NCBI GenBank assembly: GCA_045657645.1
Contig: JAZOTL010000002.1
Span: 1-8,025 of the forward strand
Direction of reading: 5' to 3'
Source of the DNA: RGIG7300 sp045657645
GTDB taxonomy: Bacteria; Bacillota; Clostridia; Oscillospirales; CAG-272
Length of the DNA: 8,025 nucleotides
The notes beneath the pieces were generated by a model, which saw only the letters and a list, made by a program, of their open reading frames with translations, made no database searches and had not been told where the DNA came from. Within the stretch, counting starts at the first letter, position 1. Every line of letters starts with the position of its first letter. The translations under genes and the position numbers were made by a program. Below are positions 1 through 5,138 of the stretch, in pieces.

Positions 1-25
1 GTCCCTTCGGGATACGATAAAACGT
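1..25. other. Left-edge non-coding sequence with a short hairpin
   Basis: Positions 2-12 can form a 4-bp stem (TCCC-TTC-GGGA). It may be the remnant of a terminator or repeat belonging to a gene left of the window. The stem is short and its flank is cut off, so no function is assigned. Confidence 0.25.
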
Positions 26-26
26 A

Positions 27-59
27 AAAAAGCTGTCACGAAATTCGTGACAGCTTTTT
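27..59 (-). terminator. Bidirectional intrinsic terminator of the scaffold/GGGtGRT operon
   Basis: Positions 27-42 and 44-59 are perfect 16-base inverted repeats with a GCTGTCACGAA core, flanked by an A-run on the left and a T-run on the right. Each transcript direction therefore sees a stem followed by about five uridines. The hairpin lies 16 nt past the stop codon of the minus-strand GGGtGRT gene and should terminate that operon. By symmetry it could also end a plus-strand transcript entering from the left. Confidence 0.85.
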
Positions 60-75
60 ATTAATCAATTTAAAA

Positions 76-1083
76 TTATTTAAAAGATTCCTCGATAGCA
101 ACTGCAACAGCAACAGTCATACCAACCATGGGGTTGTTACCTGCGCCGATGAGACCCATCATTTCTACGTGAGCAGGAACGGAGGAAGAACCTGCGAACT
201 GTGCGTCACCGTGCATACGGCCCATTGTATCTGTAAGACCGTAAGAAGCGGGGCCTGCAGCCATATTATCGGGATGGAGAGTACGTCCTGTACCGCCGCC
301 GGAAGCAACGGAGAAGTACTTCTTACCGTTCTCAAGGGACCACTTCTTGTAGGTACCTGCAACGGGGTGCTGGAATCTGGTGGGGTTGGTGGAGTTACCG
401 GTAATGGAAACGTCAACACCCTCCATCTTCATTATAGCAACGCCTTCGAGAACGTCGTTTGCGCCGTAGCACTTAACCTTAGCGCGCTCACCGTCGGAAT
501 AAGCGGTCTCGCTTACTACCTTAACCTCACCTGTGTAGAAATCAAAGTCGGTCTGTACGTAGGTGAAGCCGTTGATACGGGAGATGATATATGCTGCGTC
601 CTTACCGAGACCGTTAAGGATTACGCGAAGGGGAGTCTTTCTAACCTTGTTAGCGGTTCTTGCGATACCGATAGCACCCTCTGCTGCTGCAAAGGACTCG
701 TGACCTGCAAGGAAGCAGAAGCACTCGGTTTCTTCACGAAGAAGCATTGCTGCGAGATTACCGTGGCCAAGACCAACGCTTCTCTGCTCTGCAACGGAAC
801 CGGGGATGCAGAATGCCTGAAGACCGATACCAATAGCTTCAGCAGCCTCTGCTGCGGACTTTGCGCCCTTCTTGATTGCAACTGCTGCACCGAGAGTGTA
901 TGCCCAGCTTGCATTTTCAAAAGCGATGGGCTGTACGCCCTTTACTATACCGTCAACATCAATACCTCTTGCCTCGCATATTGCGCGTGCATCCTCAAGG
1001 TCCTTGATGCCGTACTCAGCCATGCACTTTTCAATGCCGGCCATTCTTCTTTCTTTTCCTTCAAACTTTACGTTGTTAGACAT
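76..1083 (-). CDS. GGGtGRT family protein (function unknown)
   Basis: The 335-residue product carries the signature that names the family, S-GGGTGRT-LHPDN at residues 261-273, followed by a glycine-rich C-terminal half (AAGPASYGLTDTMGRMHGDAQF, residues 275-296, is shown only as its sense of composition). There is no signal peptide or clear membrane segment, so it is probably cytosolic. Cysteines at 20, 36, 92, 121, 123 and 205 (ECFCF at 120-124) could bind metal, which is only a suggestion. The family is known as a recurrent neighbour of NifU-like scaffold proteins, and that gene lies directly upstream here with an 18-nt gap, so the two are almost certainly cotranscribed. I chose the ATG at 1083 (protein starting MSNNVKF) because AGGAGG lies 9 nt upstream. 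The in-frame ATG at 1092 overlaps that ribosome binding site and is unlikely to be used. The biochemical activity is not established. Confidence 0.92.
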   Translation of the reverse strand: MSNNVKFEGKERRMAGIEKCMAEYGIKDLEDARAICEARGIDVDGIVKGVQPIAFENASWAYTLGAAVAIKKGAKSAAEAAEAIGIGLQAFCIPGSVAEQRSVGLGHGNLAAMLLREETECFCFLAGHESFAAAEGAIGIARTANKVRKTPLRVILNGLGKDAAYIISRINGFTYVQTDFDFYTGEVKVVSETAYSDGERAKVKCYGANDVLEGVAIMKMEGVDVSITGNSTNPTRFQHPVAGTYKKWSLENGKKYFSVASGGGTGRTLHPDNMAAGPASYGLTDTMGRMHGDAQFAGSSSVPAHVEMMGLIGAGNNPMVGMTVAVAVAIEESFK

Positions 1084-1092
1084 TATTAGCAT

Positions 1093-1098
1093 CCTCCT
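1093..1098 (-). promoter_or_regulatory. Shine-Dalgarno that decides the GGGtGRT start
   Basis: On the minus strand AGGAGG (within AAAGGAGG) lies 9 nt before the ATG at 1083 and directly abuts the ATG at 1092. Only the downstream ATG has workable spacing, so it is taken as the start. Confidence 0.8.
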
Positions 1099-1101
1099 TT
1101 C

Positions 1102-1821
1102 TTACTGATGTCTGGGATCGATGAACTTAACTGCATCTGCCCAGCGACCGTAGGTCTTAATATTTTCATCGTAAGCTTCCTTGGGATCCTTGCCCGCCTT
1201 GATAGCGTCAAGGAACTTGCCGAGGTGTATGAACTGATAGCCGATAACCTCATCGTTTGCATCAAGACCCATCTTAAGGATGTAGCCCTCTGCCATTTCG
1301 AGGTAACGAACGCCCTTTACCTTGGAACCGAAGATGGTACCAACCTGGGAACGAAGACCCTTACCGAGGTCTTCAAGAGAAGCACCAACGGGAAGTCCGT
1401 TTTCGGAGAAAGCGGTCTGTGTACGTCCGTATACGAGCTGCTTAAAGATCTCACGCATAGCTACGTTGATTGCGTCACAAACAAGGTCTGTGTTAAGAGC
1501 CTCAAGAAGGGTCTTGCCCTGGAGGATCTCGCAAGCCATAGCTGCAGAGTGAGTCATACCGGAGCATCCAAGGGTCTCAACGAGAGCCTCTTCGATGATA
1601 CCGTTCTTAACGTTAAGTGTGAGTTTGCAGGTACCCTGCTGGGGAGCACACCAACCGATACCGTGGGAGAGACCGCTGATATCGCTTATCTGATATGCCT
1701 TAACCCATTTGCCCTCTTCGGGAATGGGAGCGGGACCGTGGTGGGGTCCTTTTGCCACAACGCACATATTTTCTACTTCTTCAGAAACTGCGTAGGGGCA
1801 ATTATTTTCCAAATTGCTCAT
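1102..1821 (-). CDS. NifU/IscU-like iron-sulfur cluster assembly scaffold protein
   Basis: The 239-residue protein resembles the N-terminal scaffold domain of NifU/IscU, on which [Fe-S] clusters are assembled before transfer to target proteins. The clearest match is residues 85-108, GCSGMTHSAA followed by ACEILQGKTLLEAL, which parallels the IscU stretch GCGSAIASS...WVKGKTLDEAL. Cysteines at 58 (GWCAP), 86 (GCSG) and 115 (DLVCDA) are the best candidates for the three cluster ligands; C8, C20, C65 and C97 are additional. It is longer than IscU (about 130 residues), with an N-terminal extension of about 50 residues and a C-terminal extension after about residue 150. It has no NifU-type C-terminal CXXC thioredoxin-like domain. 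It is the first gene of an operon with the GGGtGRT gene, and no cysteine desulfurase is visible nearby. The ATG at 1821 has AAAGGAG with 9-nt spacing. The scaffold role is inferred from family resemblance; the client is unknown and may be its operon partner. Confidence 0.83.
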   Translation of the reverse strand: MSNLENNCPYAVSEEVENMCVVAKGPHHGPAPIPEEGKWVKAYQISDISGLSHGIGWCAPQQGTCKLTLNVKNGIIEEALVETLGCSGMTHSAAMACEILQGKTLLEALNTDLVCDAINVAMREIFKQLVYGRTQTAFSENGLPVGASLEDLGKGLRSQVGTIFGSKVKGVRYLEMAEGYILKMGLDANDEVIGYQFIHLGKFLDAIKAGKDPKEAYDENIKTYGRWADAVKFIDPRHQ

Positions 1822-1862
1822 GAATTTATACTCCTTTGTTTAGTTTTCTTACATACAAAATT

Positions 1863-1891
1863 AGTATAGCACCTTCACCCCAAAAAATCAA
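1863..1891 (-). promoter_or_regulatory. Sigma-A promoter of the scaffold/GGGtGRT operon
   Basis: On the minus strand a -35 box TTGATT (1886-1891) and a -10 box TATACT (1863-1868) are separated by exactly 17 nt. Transcription would start near 1856, giving a leader of about 35 nt before the ATG at 1821. It is divergent from the plus-strand promoter at 1951-1979. Confidence 0.75.
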
Positions 1892-1950
1892 CATTTTTTC
1901 ATCATATTTTTGCTCTCAAAGTTCACTTTCGGTCAATTTGCGGGAAATAC

Positions 1951-1979
1951 TTGACCTTGGATAAGAAAAATAGTATAAT
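1951..1979 (+). promoter_or_regulatory. Sigma-A promoter of the inactive-LytM gene
   Basis: TTGACC (1951-1956) and a perfect TATAAT (1974-1979) are separated by 17 nt. The expected start is near 1986, about 47 nt before the ATG at 2033. The -35 box is also the right half of an inverted repeat GGTCAA-N14-TTGACC (1931-1956), a possible operator. Confidence 0.82.
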
Positions 1980-2032
1980 GTATCTGTATATTTATAGTTG
2001 AAAACAATCTATCCCGAAGGAGATAATCCCGT

Positions 2033-3640
2033 ATGAAAAAGAAAACCAAGATAGTTTTGGCTGTCATACTGCTTATAATACCTATCGTTGTGGCCTGCGT
2101 TAACTACGCTACCACTAACGACAGAGTAAAGGAAATTACACTTACCGACCCCGACGGAACGGTTTATACCTTTAAGCGCACGGGGGCAACCCTTGATATG
2201 AATAACATATCCACCAATATGCTTGAGTTCTTTGACAGAATGAACGGTACCTCGGTGGAAGAGCAGCTCCCCTCCTCTCTTGAGGGTGCAGAATATTACA
2301 CCGCAGTTTTTGATAAGTACGCAAGCGAGGAAGAGTATAAATACTACTTTAACACAGACCCCGACGCCTGCTACTTTACCAACGGAAACGGCAAAACCTA
2401 CCGTATGGGCAAGGATTATGCAGAAATGTTCCTTAATTCTGTATACGGCAGAAGCGCATTTGTGGATGCAGACCTTCCCTTTATGACTACCCCCGCAGGT
2501 GAGGTTATAGAGCATACCGAGATCAGCTGGTACTACGAAGGCATTGGCGGAGTTTGGCCCTGCTATGCAGAACAAAATTCCGAAGCCTACACCGATACAG
2601 TTTACGTTATACCCGAGCAGTTTAACCTTGCCTTCTCCAAGCCTATAAGCGAGGCTTCCGAAATTACCATAGTTACAAGCGACGGTAAGGAGATTGCAAA
2701 GGACAAGCTTTATGAGGACGTGGGCATACTTGATATCCCCGCAAACAAGGAGCTTGAGGTTACGCTTAAAGCAAAGTGGTTCAATACAAACGAGGATGCC
2801 ACAAGCACCGCAACCTACAAGTTTAAGTGCATTATCGCAGATAAGGCGGTGTTCTATATCGGTTATAACAGCGACACCCTCTATTCCGGTGATTTTGTTA
2901 CAATAGTTGCAAAGAATATCATCTGCGATACCTCAGAGATAGGCTTTACCTCCGACCTTGGCGTAACTCCTACCTTCTATAATACAGGCAACGAGGTTCT
3001 GGGACTCCTGCCCATTCCCCTTGAAACCGAAACAGGCACCTATACAATCACCCTCTCGGCAGACGGAACCGAGCAGAGCGTAGACCTTTCCATTGAAAAG
3101 AAGAACAGAGGTACAAAGGAAGAAAGCATAGATTCCTCCGTTACCTTAAGCGACGAGCTGCGTGCACAGTATGATGAGGATATGGCTGATATCTATTCCG
3201 CCATTACCGACAAGCAGTTCGGTGGCGAGTGGTTATACCCCACCTACGGTGAGGTTACCTCCGGTTACGGCAGAACCTGCGTTACCACCACAGGCTACGA
3301 ATATATGAACAAGTGGGTACGCCTTACCGCTTCTGAAGGCGATACGGTTACCGCCATGAACCAAGGTACCGTTGTATATGTAGGCAGTCATACAATGACC
3401 GGCACTACAGTGGTAGTAGACCACGGACTTGGCCTTATGAGTACCTACGCTAACCTTGACAGCGCCGAAGTAAGCGTTGGTCAGGAGCTTGAAAAGGGTG
3501 AAAGAATAGGCTCTACAGGCTCTACAGGTTACTCCGAAGGAGACACCTTCTCCTTTGCCCTCACCATAGGCGGCACTTACGTTTGCCCCTACGAGATACT
3601 GGATGAAGAAGGCGTAAGCTTCAGACAGGATACAAACTAA
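2033..3640 (+). CDS. Lipoprotein-like or membrane-anchored protein with a catalytically dead M23/LytM domain
   Basis: This 535-residue protein begins with a basic stretch and a hydrophobic segment (residues 7-21) ending in V19-V20-A21-C22. That fits a lipobox, so it is probably exported and either lipidated on C22 or held by an N-terminal membrane helix. Residues 23 to about 240 match nothing I recognise; about 245-360 look beta-rich and Ig-like (FYIGYNSDTLYSGD near 274-287). Residues about 400-525 are an M23/LytM fold: YPTYGEVTSGYG, the G-T-V turn, VVVDHGLG (H464), YANL (472-475) and G-STGST-G before the last strands. The four key positions are replaced: the HxGxD pair aligns with N426 and R430, and the HxH pair with T505 and S507. 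Zinc binding and peptidase activity are therefore not expected. Dead LytM proteins usually act as scaffolds or activators of cell-wall enzymes. The ATG has AAGGAG at 10-nt spacing. It converges on the SpoIIQ-like gene. The exact role is unknown. Confidence 0.8.
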   Translation: MKKKTKIVLAVILLIIPIVVACVNYATTNDRVKEITLTDPDGTVYTFKRTGATLDMNNISTNMLEFFDRMNGTSVEEQLPSSLEGAEYYTAVFDKYASEEEYKYYFNTDPDACYFTNGNGKTYRMGKDYAEMFLNSVYGRSAFVDADLPFMTTPAGEVIEHTEISWYYEGIGGVWPCYAEQNSEAYTDTVYVIPEQFNLAFSKPISEASEITIVTSDGKEIAKDKLYEDVGILDIPANKELEVTLKAKWFNTNEDATSTATYKFKCIIADKAVFYIGYNSDTLYSGDFVTIVAKNIICDTSEIGFTSDLGVTPTFYNTGNEVLGLLPIPLETETGTYTITLSADGTEQSVDLSIEKKNRGTKEESIDSSVTLSDELRAQYDEDMADIYSAITDKQFGGEWLYPTYGEVTSGYGRTCVTTTGYEYMNKWVRLTASEGDTVTAMNQGTVVYVGSHTMTGTTVVVDHGLGLMSTYANLDSAEVSVGQELEKGERIGSTGSTGYSEGDTFSFALTIGGTYVCPYEILDEEGVSFRQDTN

Positions 3641-3646
3641 ACTTCA

Positions 3647-3687
3647 AAGCGGTGAAAACCACGTGTTTTCACCGCTTACGCTTTTTT
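3647..3687 (+). terminator. Intrinsic terminator after the inactive-LytM gene
   Basis: Positions 3647-3659 (AAGCGGTGAAAAC) and 3665-3677 form a perfect 13-bp stem with a 5-nt loop, 7 nt after the stop codon. The six-T run (3682-3687) begins only 4 nt after the stem and already belongs to the start of a dispersed repeat. The repeat may therefore have displaced or replaced the original T-tract. Confidence 0.78.
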
Positions 3688-3714
3688 GAAAAAAAGCTTA
3701 GCAAAAAACTTTTA
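3679..3714 (-). repeat. Dispersed repeat end, copy 1 (long form)
   Basis: Read on the minus strand this is TAAAAGTTTTTTGCTAAGCT followed by T and A runs and GCG. It matches copy 3 (4194-4222) and copy 6 (5778-5819) closely and is inverted relative to both. It begins 2 nt after the terminator stem of the upstream gene. With copy 3 it gives the region 3679-4222 inverted ends. Confidence 0.72.
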
Positions 3715-3725
3715 TGAATGGAATT

Positions 3726-3796
3726 GCACAAACTTTATCTTTCGTGCTACAAGTAAACGCTTTAATTAAACTCCACGCAAGCATTGCCCCACCGCC
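3726..3796 (+). repeat. Direct repeat, copy 1 (GCACAAACTTT...GCCCCACCGC)
   Basis: The segment starts GCACAAACTTTATCTTTCGT, continues through TAATTAAACTCCACG, and ends GCCCCACCGCC. A diverged copy in the same orientation lies at 4117-4187. Its first part also resembles 5591-5618 after secG (GCACAAACTTTTTCTTTTGG). It appears to be the inner part of the dispersed element. Confidence 0.6.
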
Positions 3797-3830
3797 TCCG
3801 CTTTTGAAAAAGCGGAACCAAAACTTTAAA
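3797..3830 (-). repeat. Dispersed repeat end, copy 2 (short palindromic form)
   Basis: TCCGCTTTTGAAAAAGCGGA at 3797-3816 is a near-perfect palindrome (9-bp arms, GA centre), followed by ACCAAAACTTTAAA. It is almost identical to 5549-5582. The adjoining bases up to about 3890, read on the minus strand, resemble the tandem units at 5615-5820, sharing GCACCTAAAGAAA and TTTAAAGTTTT. Confidence 0.75.
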
Positions 3831-3894
3831 GAACGTTTATTGTTTTGGTTTAATTGTTTCTTTAGGTGCCCGAAAATGAGAAATGGAGCACCAA

Positions 3895-3960
3895 CTAAAG
3901 CCTTGCCCGAGTTCGGGGAAGGTGGCACCGACCGTAAGAGGCGGTGACGGATGAGGTTGT
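3895..3960 (+). repeat. GC-rich hairpin repeat, forward copy
   Basis: The unit contains CCTTGCCCGA-GT-TCGGGGAAGG (10-bp stem with one mismatch, 3901-3922), then CACCG...CGGTG, and ends CGGATGAGGTTG. An inverted diverged copy lies at 4003-4113. From memory, similar ...GGGGAAGGTGGC...GGATGAGG... hairpins are dispersed in gut Clostridia genomes; that recollection cannot be checked here. Confidence 0.6.
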
Positions 3961-4002
3961 TTTAGAAGTTTTAGATAATGTAAAACATTTAGTTTGGTGT
4001 AT

Positions 4003-4113
4003 CAACCTCATCATCGCCGCAGCGGTATACAAGCGAGCAACCGCCGCAGGCGCCTCTTAGCGAGTCGTAGTCAGCTACGCTGACAGCTTCCCCAATCTCG
4101 GGAAAGCCTTGAG
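4003..4113 (-). repeat. GC-rich hairpin repeat, inverted and expanded copy
   Basis: Read on the minus strand it runs CTCAAGGCTTTCCCGAGATT, GGGGAAG, an expanded middle, then GATGAGGTTG. It parallels the forward copy (CTAAAGCCTTGCCCGAGTTC ... GGATGAGGTTG). The middle is about 45 nt longer and contains a perfect GTCAGC-TAC-GCTGAC hairpin at 4071-4085. The outer CAACCTCAT (4003-4011) pairs exactly with ATGAGGTTG (3951-3959). Confidence 0.6.
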
Positions 4114-4116
4114 TCT

Positions 4117-4187
4117 GTGCGAACTTTAATTTTCGTGCCACAAATTTGAAATTTAAGCTAAACTTCACGAGAGGATAGCCCCACCGC
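4117..4187 (+). repeat. Direct repeat, copy 2 (GTGCGAACTTT...GCCCCACCGC)
   Basis: This matches 3726-3796 in the same orientation with substitutions and small gaps: GCGAACTTTAATTTTCGTGC, then TTAAGCTAAACTTCACG, then AGCCCCACCGC. The next bases differ: copy 1 continues into a TCCGC palindrome, copy 2 into AAGGTGG and repeat end copy 3. Confidence 0.55.
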
Positions 4188-4199
4188 AAGGTGGTTTTT
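4181..4199 (+). terminator. Possible small plus-strand terminator hairpin inside the repeats
   Basis: CCACC-GCAA-GGTGG is a 5-bp stem closed by a GNRA-type tetraloop and followed by five T residues. It could stop plus-strand transcription before it enters the SpoIIQ-like gene in antisense. The stem is short, so the call is weak. Confidence 0.4.
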
Positions 4200-4222
4200 G
4201 CCAAGCTTTTTTCAAAAAGCGG
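4194..4222 (+). repeat. Dispersed repeat end, copy 3 (long form), overlapping the SpoIIQ-like stop
   Basis: GTTTTTGCCAAGCTTTTTTC followed by AAAAAGCGG matches the end at 5778-5819 and, inverted, the end at 3679-3714. It overlaps the 3' end of the minus-strand SpoIIQ-like gene: GCC GCT TTT TGA, the last codons and the stop, are repeat sequence. Confidence 0.75.
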
Positions 4223-4940
4223 CATCCTCGTAGGCCATAGAGGTATCGTATTCAAGATAGTCAATGGGGTCAACGGGGGCGCCGTCGCAAAAGACCTCGA
4301 AGTGGAGATGGGGAGCGTCGGCCGCTTCAAGGGAAGCGCTGTCGCCGATAGTGCCGATGGTCTGACCGCCGAAAACCTTTGCTCCAACCTCAACGCCCTC
4401 GGGCAGGGTCTCACCTAAATTCATATACTTTGAAACAAGGCCGCCCGTGTGGGTTACCTCAAGGCAATGGCCCATAAAGGGGTGGGTATAAATATCAGAT
4501 ACTGTTCCCTCAGCAAAGGCAGAAACGGGAGTGCCTACGTCCGCTTCGATATCAAGTCCGGAGTGGGTGCGGTAATCGTTCATTGTCATTGAAAAAACAG
4601 GGGTATCTATATTAAAAAGCTTGCCTATATTACCGGTAACAGGGCTGAAAAAGTGATAGGGCGCAGCTGTGGTGGCGCTGTTTTTTTCGGTTTCCTTTTC
4701 GCTATCCTTTTCGGTAGTATCCTTTTGGGTACTGCGCTCTGTAGTACCGGACGTTTCCTTTTTATTTGTATCGGTCACGGTTTTGGTAGTGTCGGTAGTG
4801 TCCTCTACGGGGGTGTTTACCGTCTTTTTATCCGCGGTGTTAAGGGTAGTTACTGCCGCAATGCAAAGCATTGTTGCCAAAACAAATATAAGAAGAGCAT
4901 AAACTACGCCCGCGGCTTTTTTATTAGGTTTGTTTTCCAT
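4212..4940 (-). CDS. spoIIQ: SpoIIQ-like forespore LytM/M23 membrane protein
   Basis: The 242-residue product has a short cytosolic N-terminus, one membrane segment (about residues 11-30), a low-complexity Thr/Asp/Glu/Lys linker (about 34-93) and a C-terminal LytM domain (about 98-230). The zinc site is complete: H126 and D130 in THSGLD, H164 in VTHTGG, and H211/H213 in PHLHFEV. Features typical of SpoIIQ rather than general M23 peptidases are the compact size, the FSMTMNDYRTHSGLDI stretch, Asn in Y-M-N-L (172-175) where many relatives have His, and the ending VDPIDYL. SpoIIQ sits in the forespore membrane and pairs with mother-cell SpoIIIAH across the intermembrane space during engulfment. 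In B. subtilis the site is degenerate, while in clostridia such as C. difficile the zinc-binding residues are kept, as here. A sigma-F-type promoter at 4974-5002 supports the identity. The ATG at 4940 has AAAAGGA upstream. The last three residues (AAF) and stop come from a dispersed repeat. A general M23 peptidase is the alternative. Confidence 0.82.
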   Translation of the reverse strand: MENKPNKKAAGVVYALLIFVLATMLCIAAVTTLNTADKKTVNTPVEDTTDTTKTVTDTNKKETSGTTERSTQKDTTEKDSEKETEKNSATTAAPYHFFSPVTGNIGKLFNIDTPVFSMTMNDYRTHSGLDIEADVGTPVSAFAEGTVSDIYTHPFMGHCLEVTHTGGLVSKYMNLGETLPEGVEVGAKVFGGQTIGTIGDSASLEAADAPHLHFEVFCDGAPVDPIDYLEYDTSMAYEDAAF

Positions 4941-4973
4941 TGGTTTTACCGTCCTTTTAGTTGGTTTTGTTAG

Positions 4974-5002
4974 TATTCTTGCCTAAAAGCCGGTGCTTAT
5001 TC
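4974..5002 (-). promoter_or_regulatory. Sigma-F/sigma-G-type promoter of the SpoIIQ-like gene
   Basis: On the minus strand GAATA (4998-5002) is followed after 14 nt by GGCAAGAATA (4974-4983). The -10 element fits the B. subtilis sigma-F pattern GGNNANAHTR at every fixed position. GAATA fits the broader forespore -35 pattern GHATR but departs from the strict sigma-F GYATA at one base. The start would be near 4967, about 27 nt before the ATG. B. subtilis spoIIQ is a classical sigma-F gene. Confidence 0.68.
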
Positions 5003-5031
5003 ACAGCGCAAAATAATTTTAGAAAAAACTA

Positions 5032-5060
5032 TTGCATTTATCAAAAAAATGTGTTACAAT
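5032..5060 (+). promoter_or_regulatory. Sigma-A promoter of secG with extended -10
   Basis: TTGCAT (5032-5037) and TACAAT (5055-5060) are 17 nt apart, and a TG at 5052-5053 makes the -10 extended (TGTTACAAT). The start would be near 5067, leaving a leader of about 72 nt before the secG ATG. It is back to back with the sigma-F-type promoter; their -35 boxes are 29 bp apart. Confidence 0.78.
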
Positions 5061-5138
5061 ACCTTTTGCCTATGCGGAAATATAGGTATTTTTTAATAAA
5101 AGCAAAAATATCAGATAATATATCTTTTGGAGGAAGAA

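Larger units (their letters stand above)
3641..4211. other. Intergenic region made of nested repeats, no credible gene
   Basis: This 571-nt gap between two convergent genes holds, in order, the terminator of the upstream gene, repeat end copy 1 (minus), a direct-repeat segment, repeat end copy 2 (minus), a GC-rich hairpin repeat (plus), an AT-rich spacer of about 42 nt, the same hairpin repeat inverted (minus), a second direct-repeat segment, a small CCACC-GCAA-GGTGG hairpin and repeat end copy 3 (plus). The short reading frames across it have no ribosome binding site and run through the repeats, so none is called. Confidence 0.75.

Noticed and set aside
169..1089. Long plus-strand reading frame opposite the GGGtGRT gene
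   Set aside because: It lies entirely antisense to a well-supported family member, has no ribosome binding site, and its cysteine-rich composition is typical of an antisense shadow.
1084..1092. Upstream ATG giving an MLIMSNN start for the GGGtGRT protein
   Set aside because: This ATG overlaps the AGGAGG site, so the ribosome could not use both; the next ATG has ideal 9-nt spacing.
1108..1869. Plus-strand reading frame of 253 codons opposite the scaffold gene
   Set aside because: It is antisense to the scaffold gene, without a promoter or ribosome binding site and without any recognisable domain.
3714..3947. Possible small protein of 77 residues in the intergenic region
   Set aside because: It runs through two unrelated repeats, has no ribosome binding site and shows no domain.
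3989..4414. Minus-strand frame overlapping the SpoIIQ-like gene and the hairpin repeat
   Set aside because: It is an alternate frame of the SpoIIQ-like gene continuing into the repeat region, with no start signal.
5127..5138. TTG start adding four residues to SecG
   Set aside because: The TTG overlaps the GGAGG site used by the ATG at 5139.
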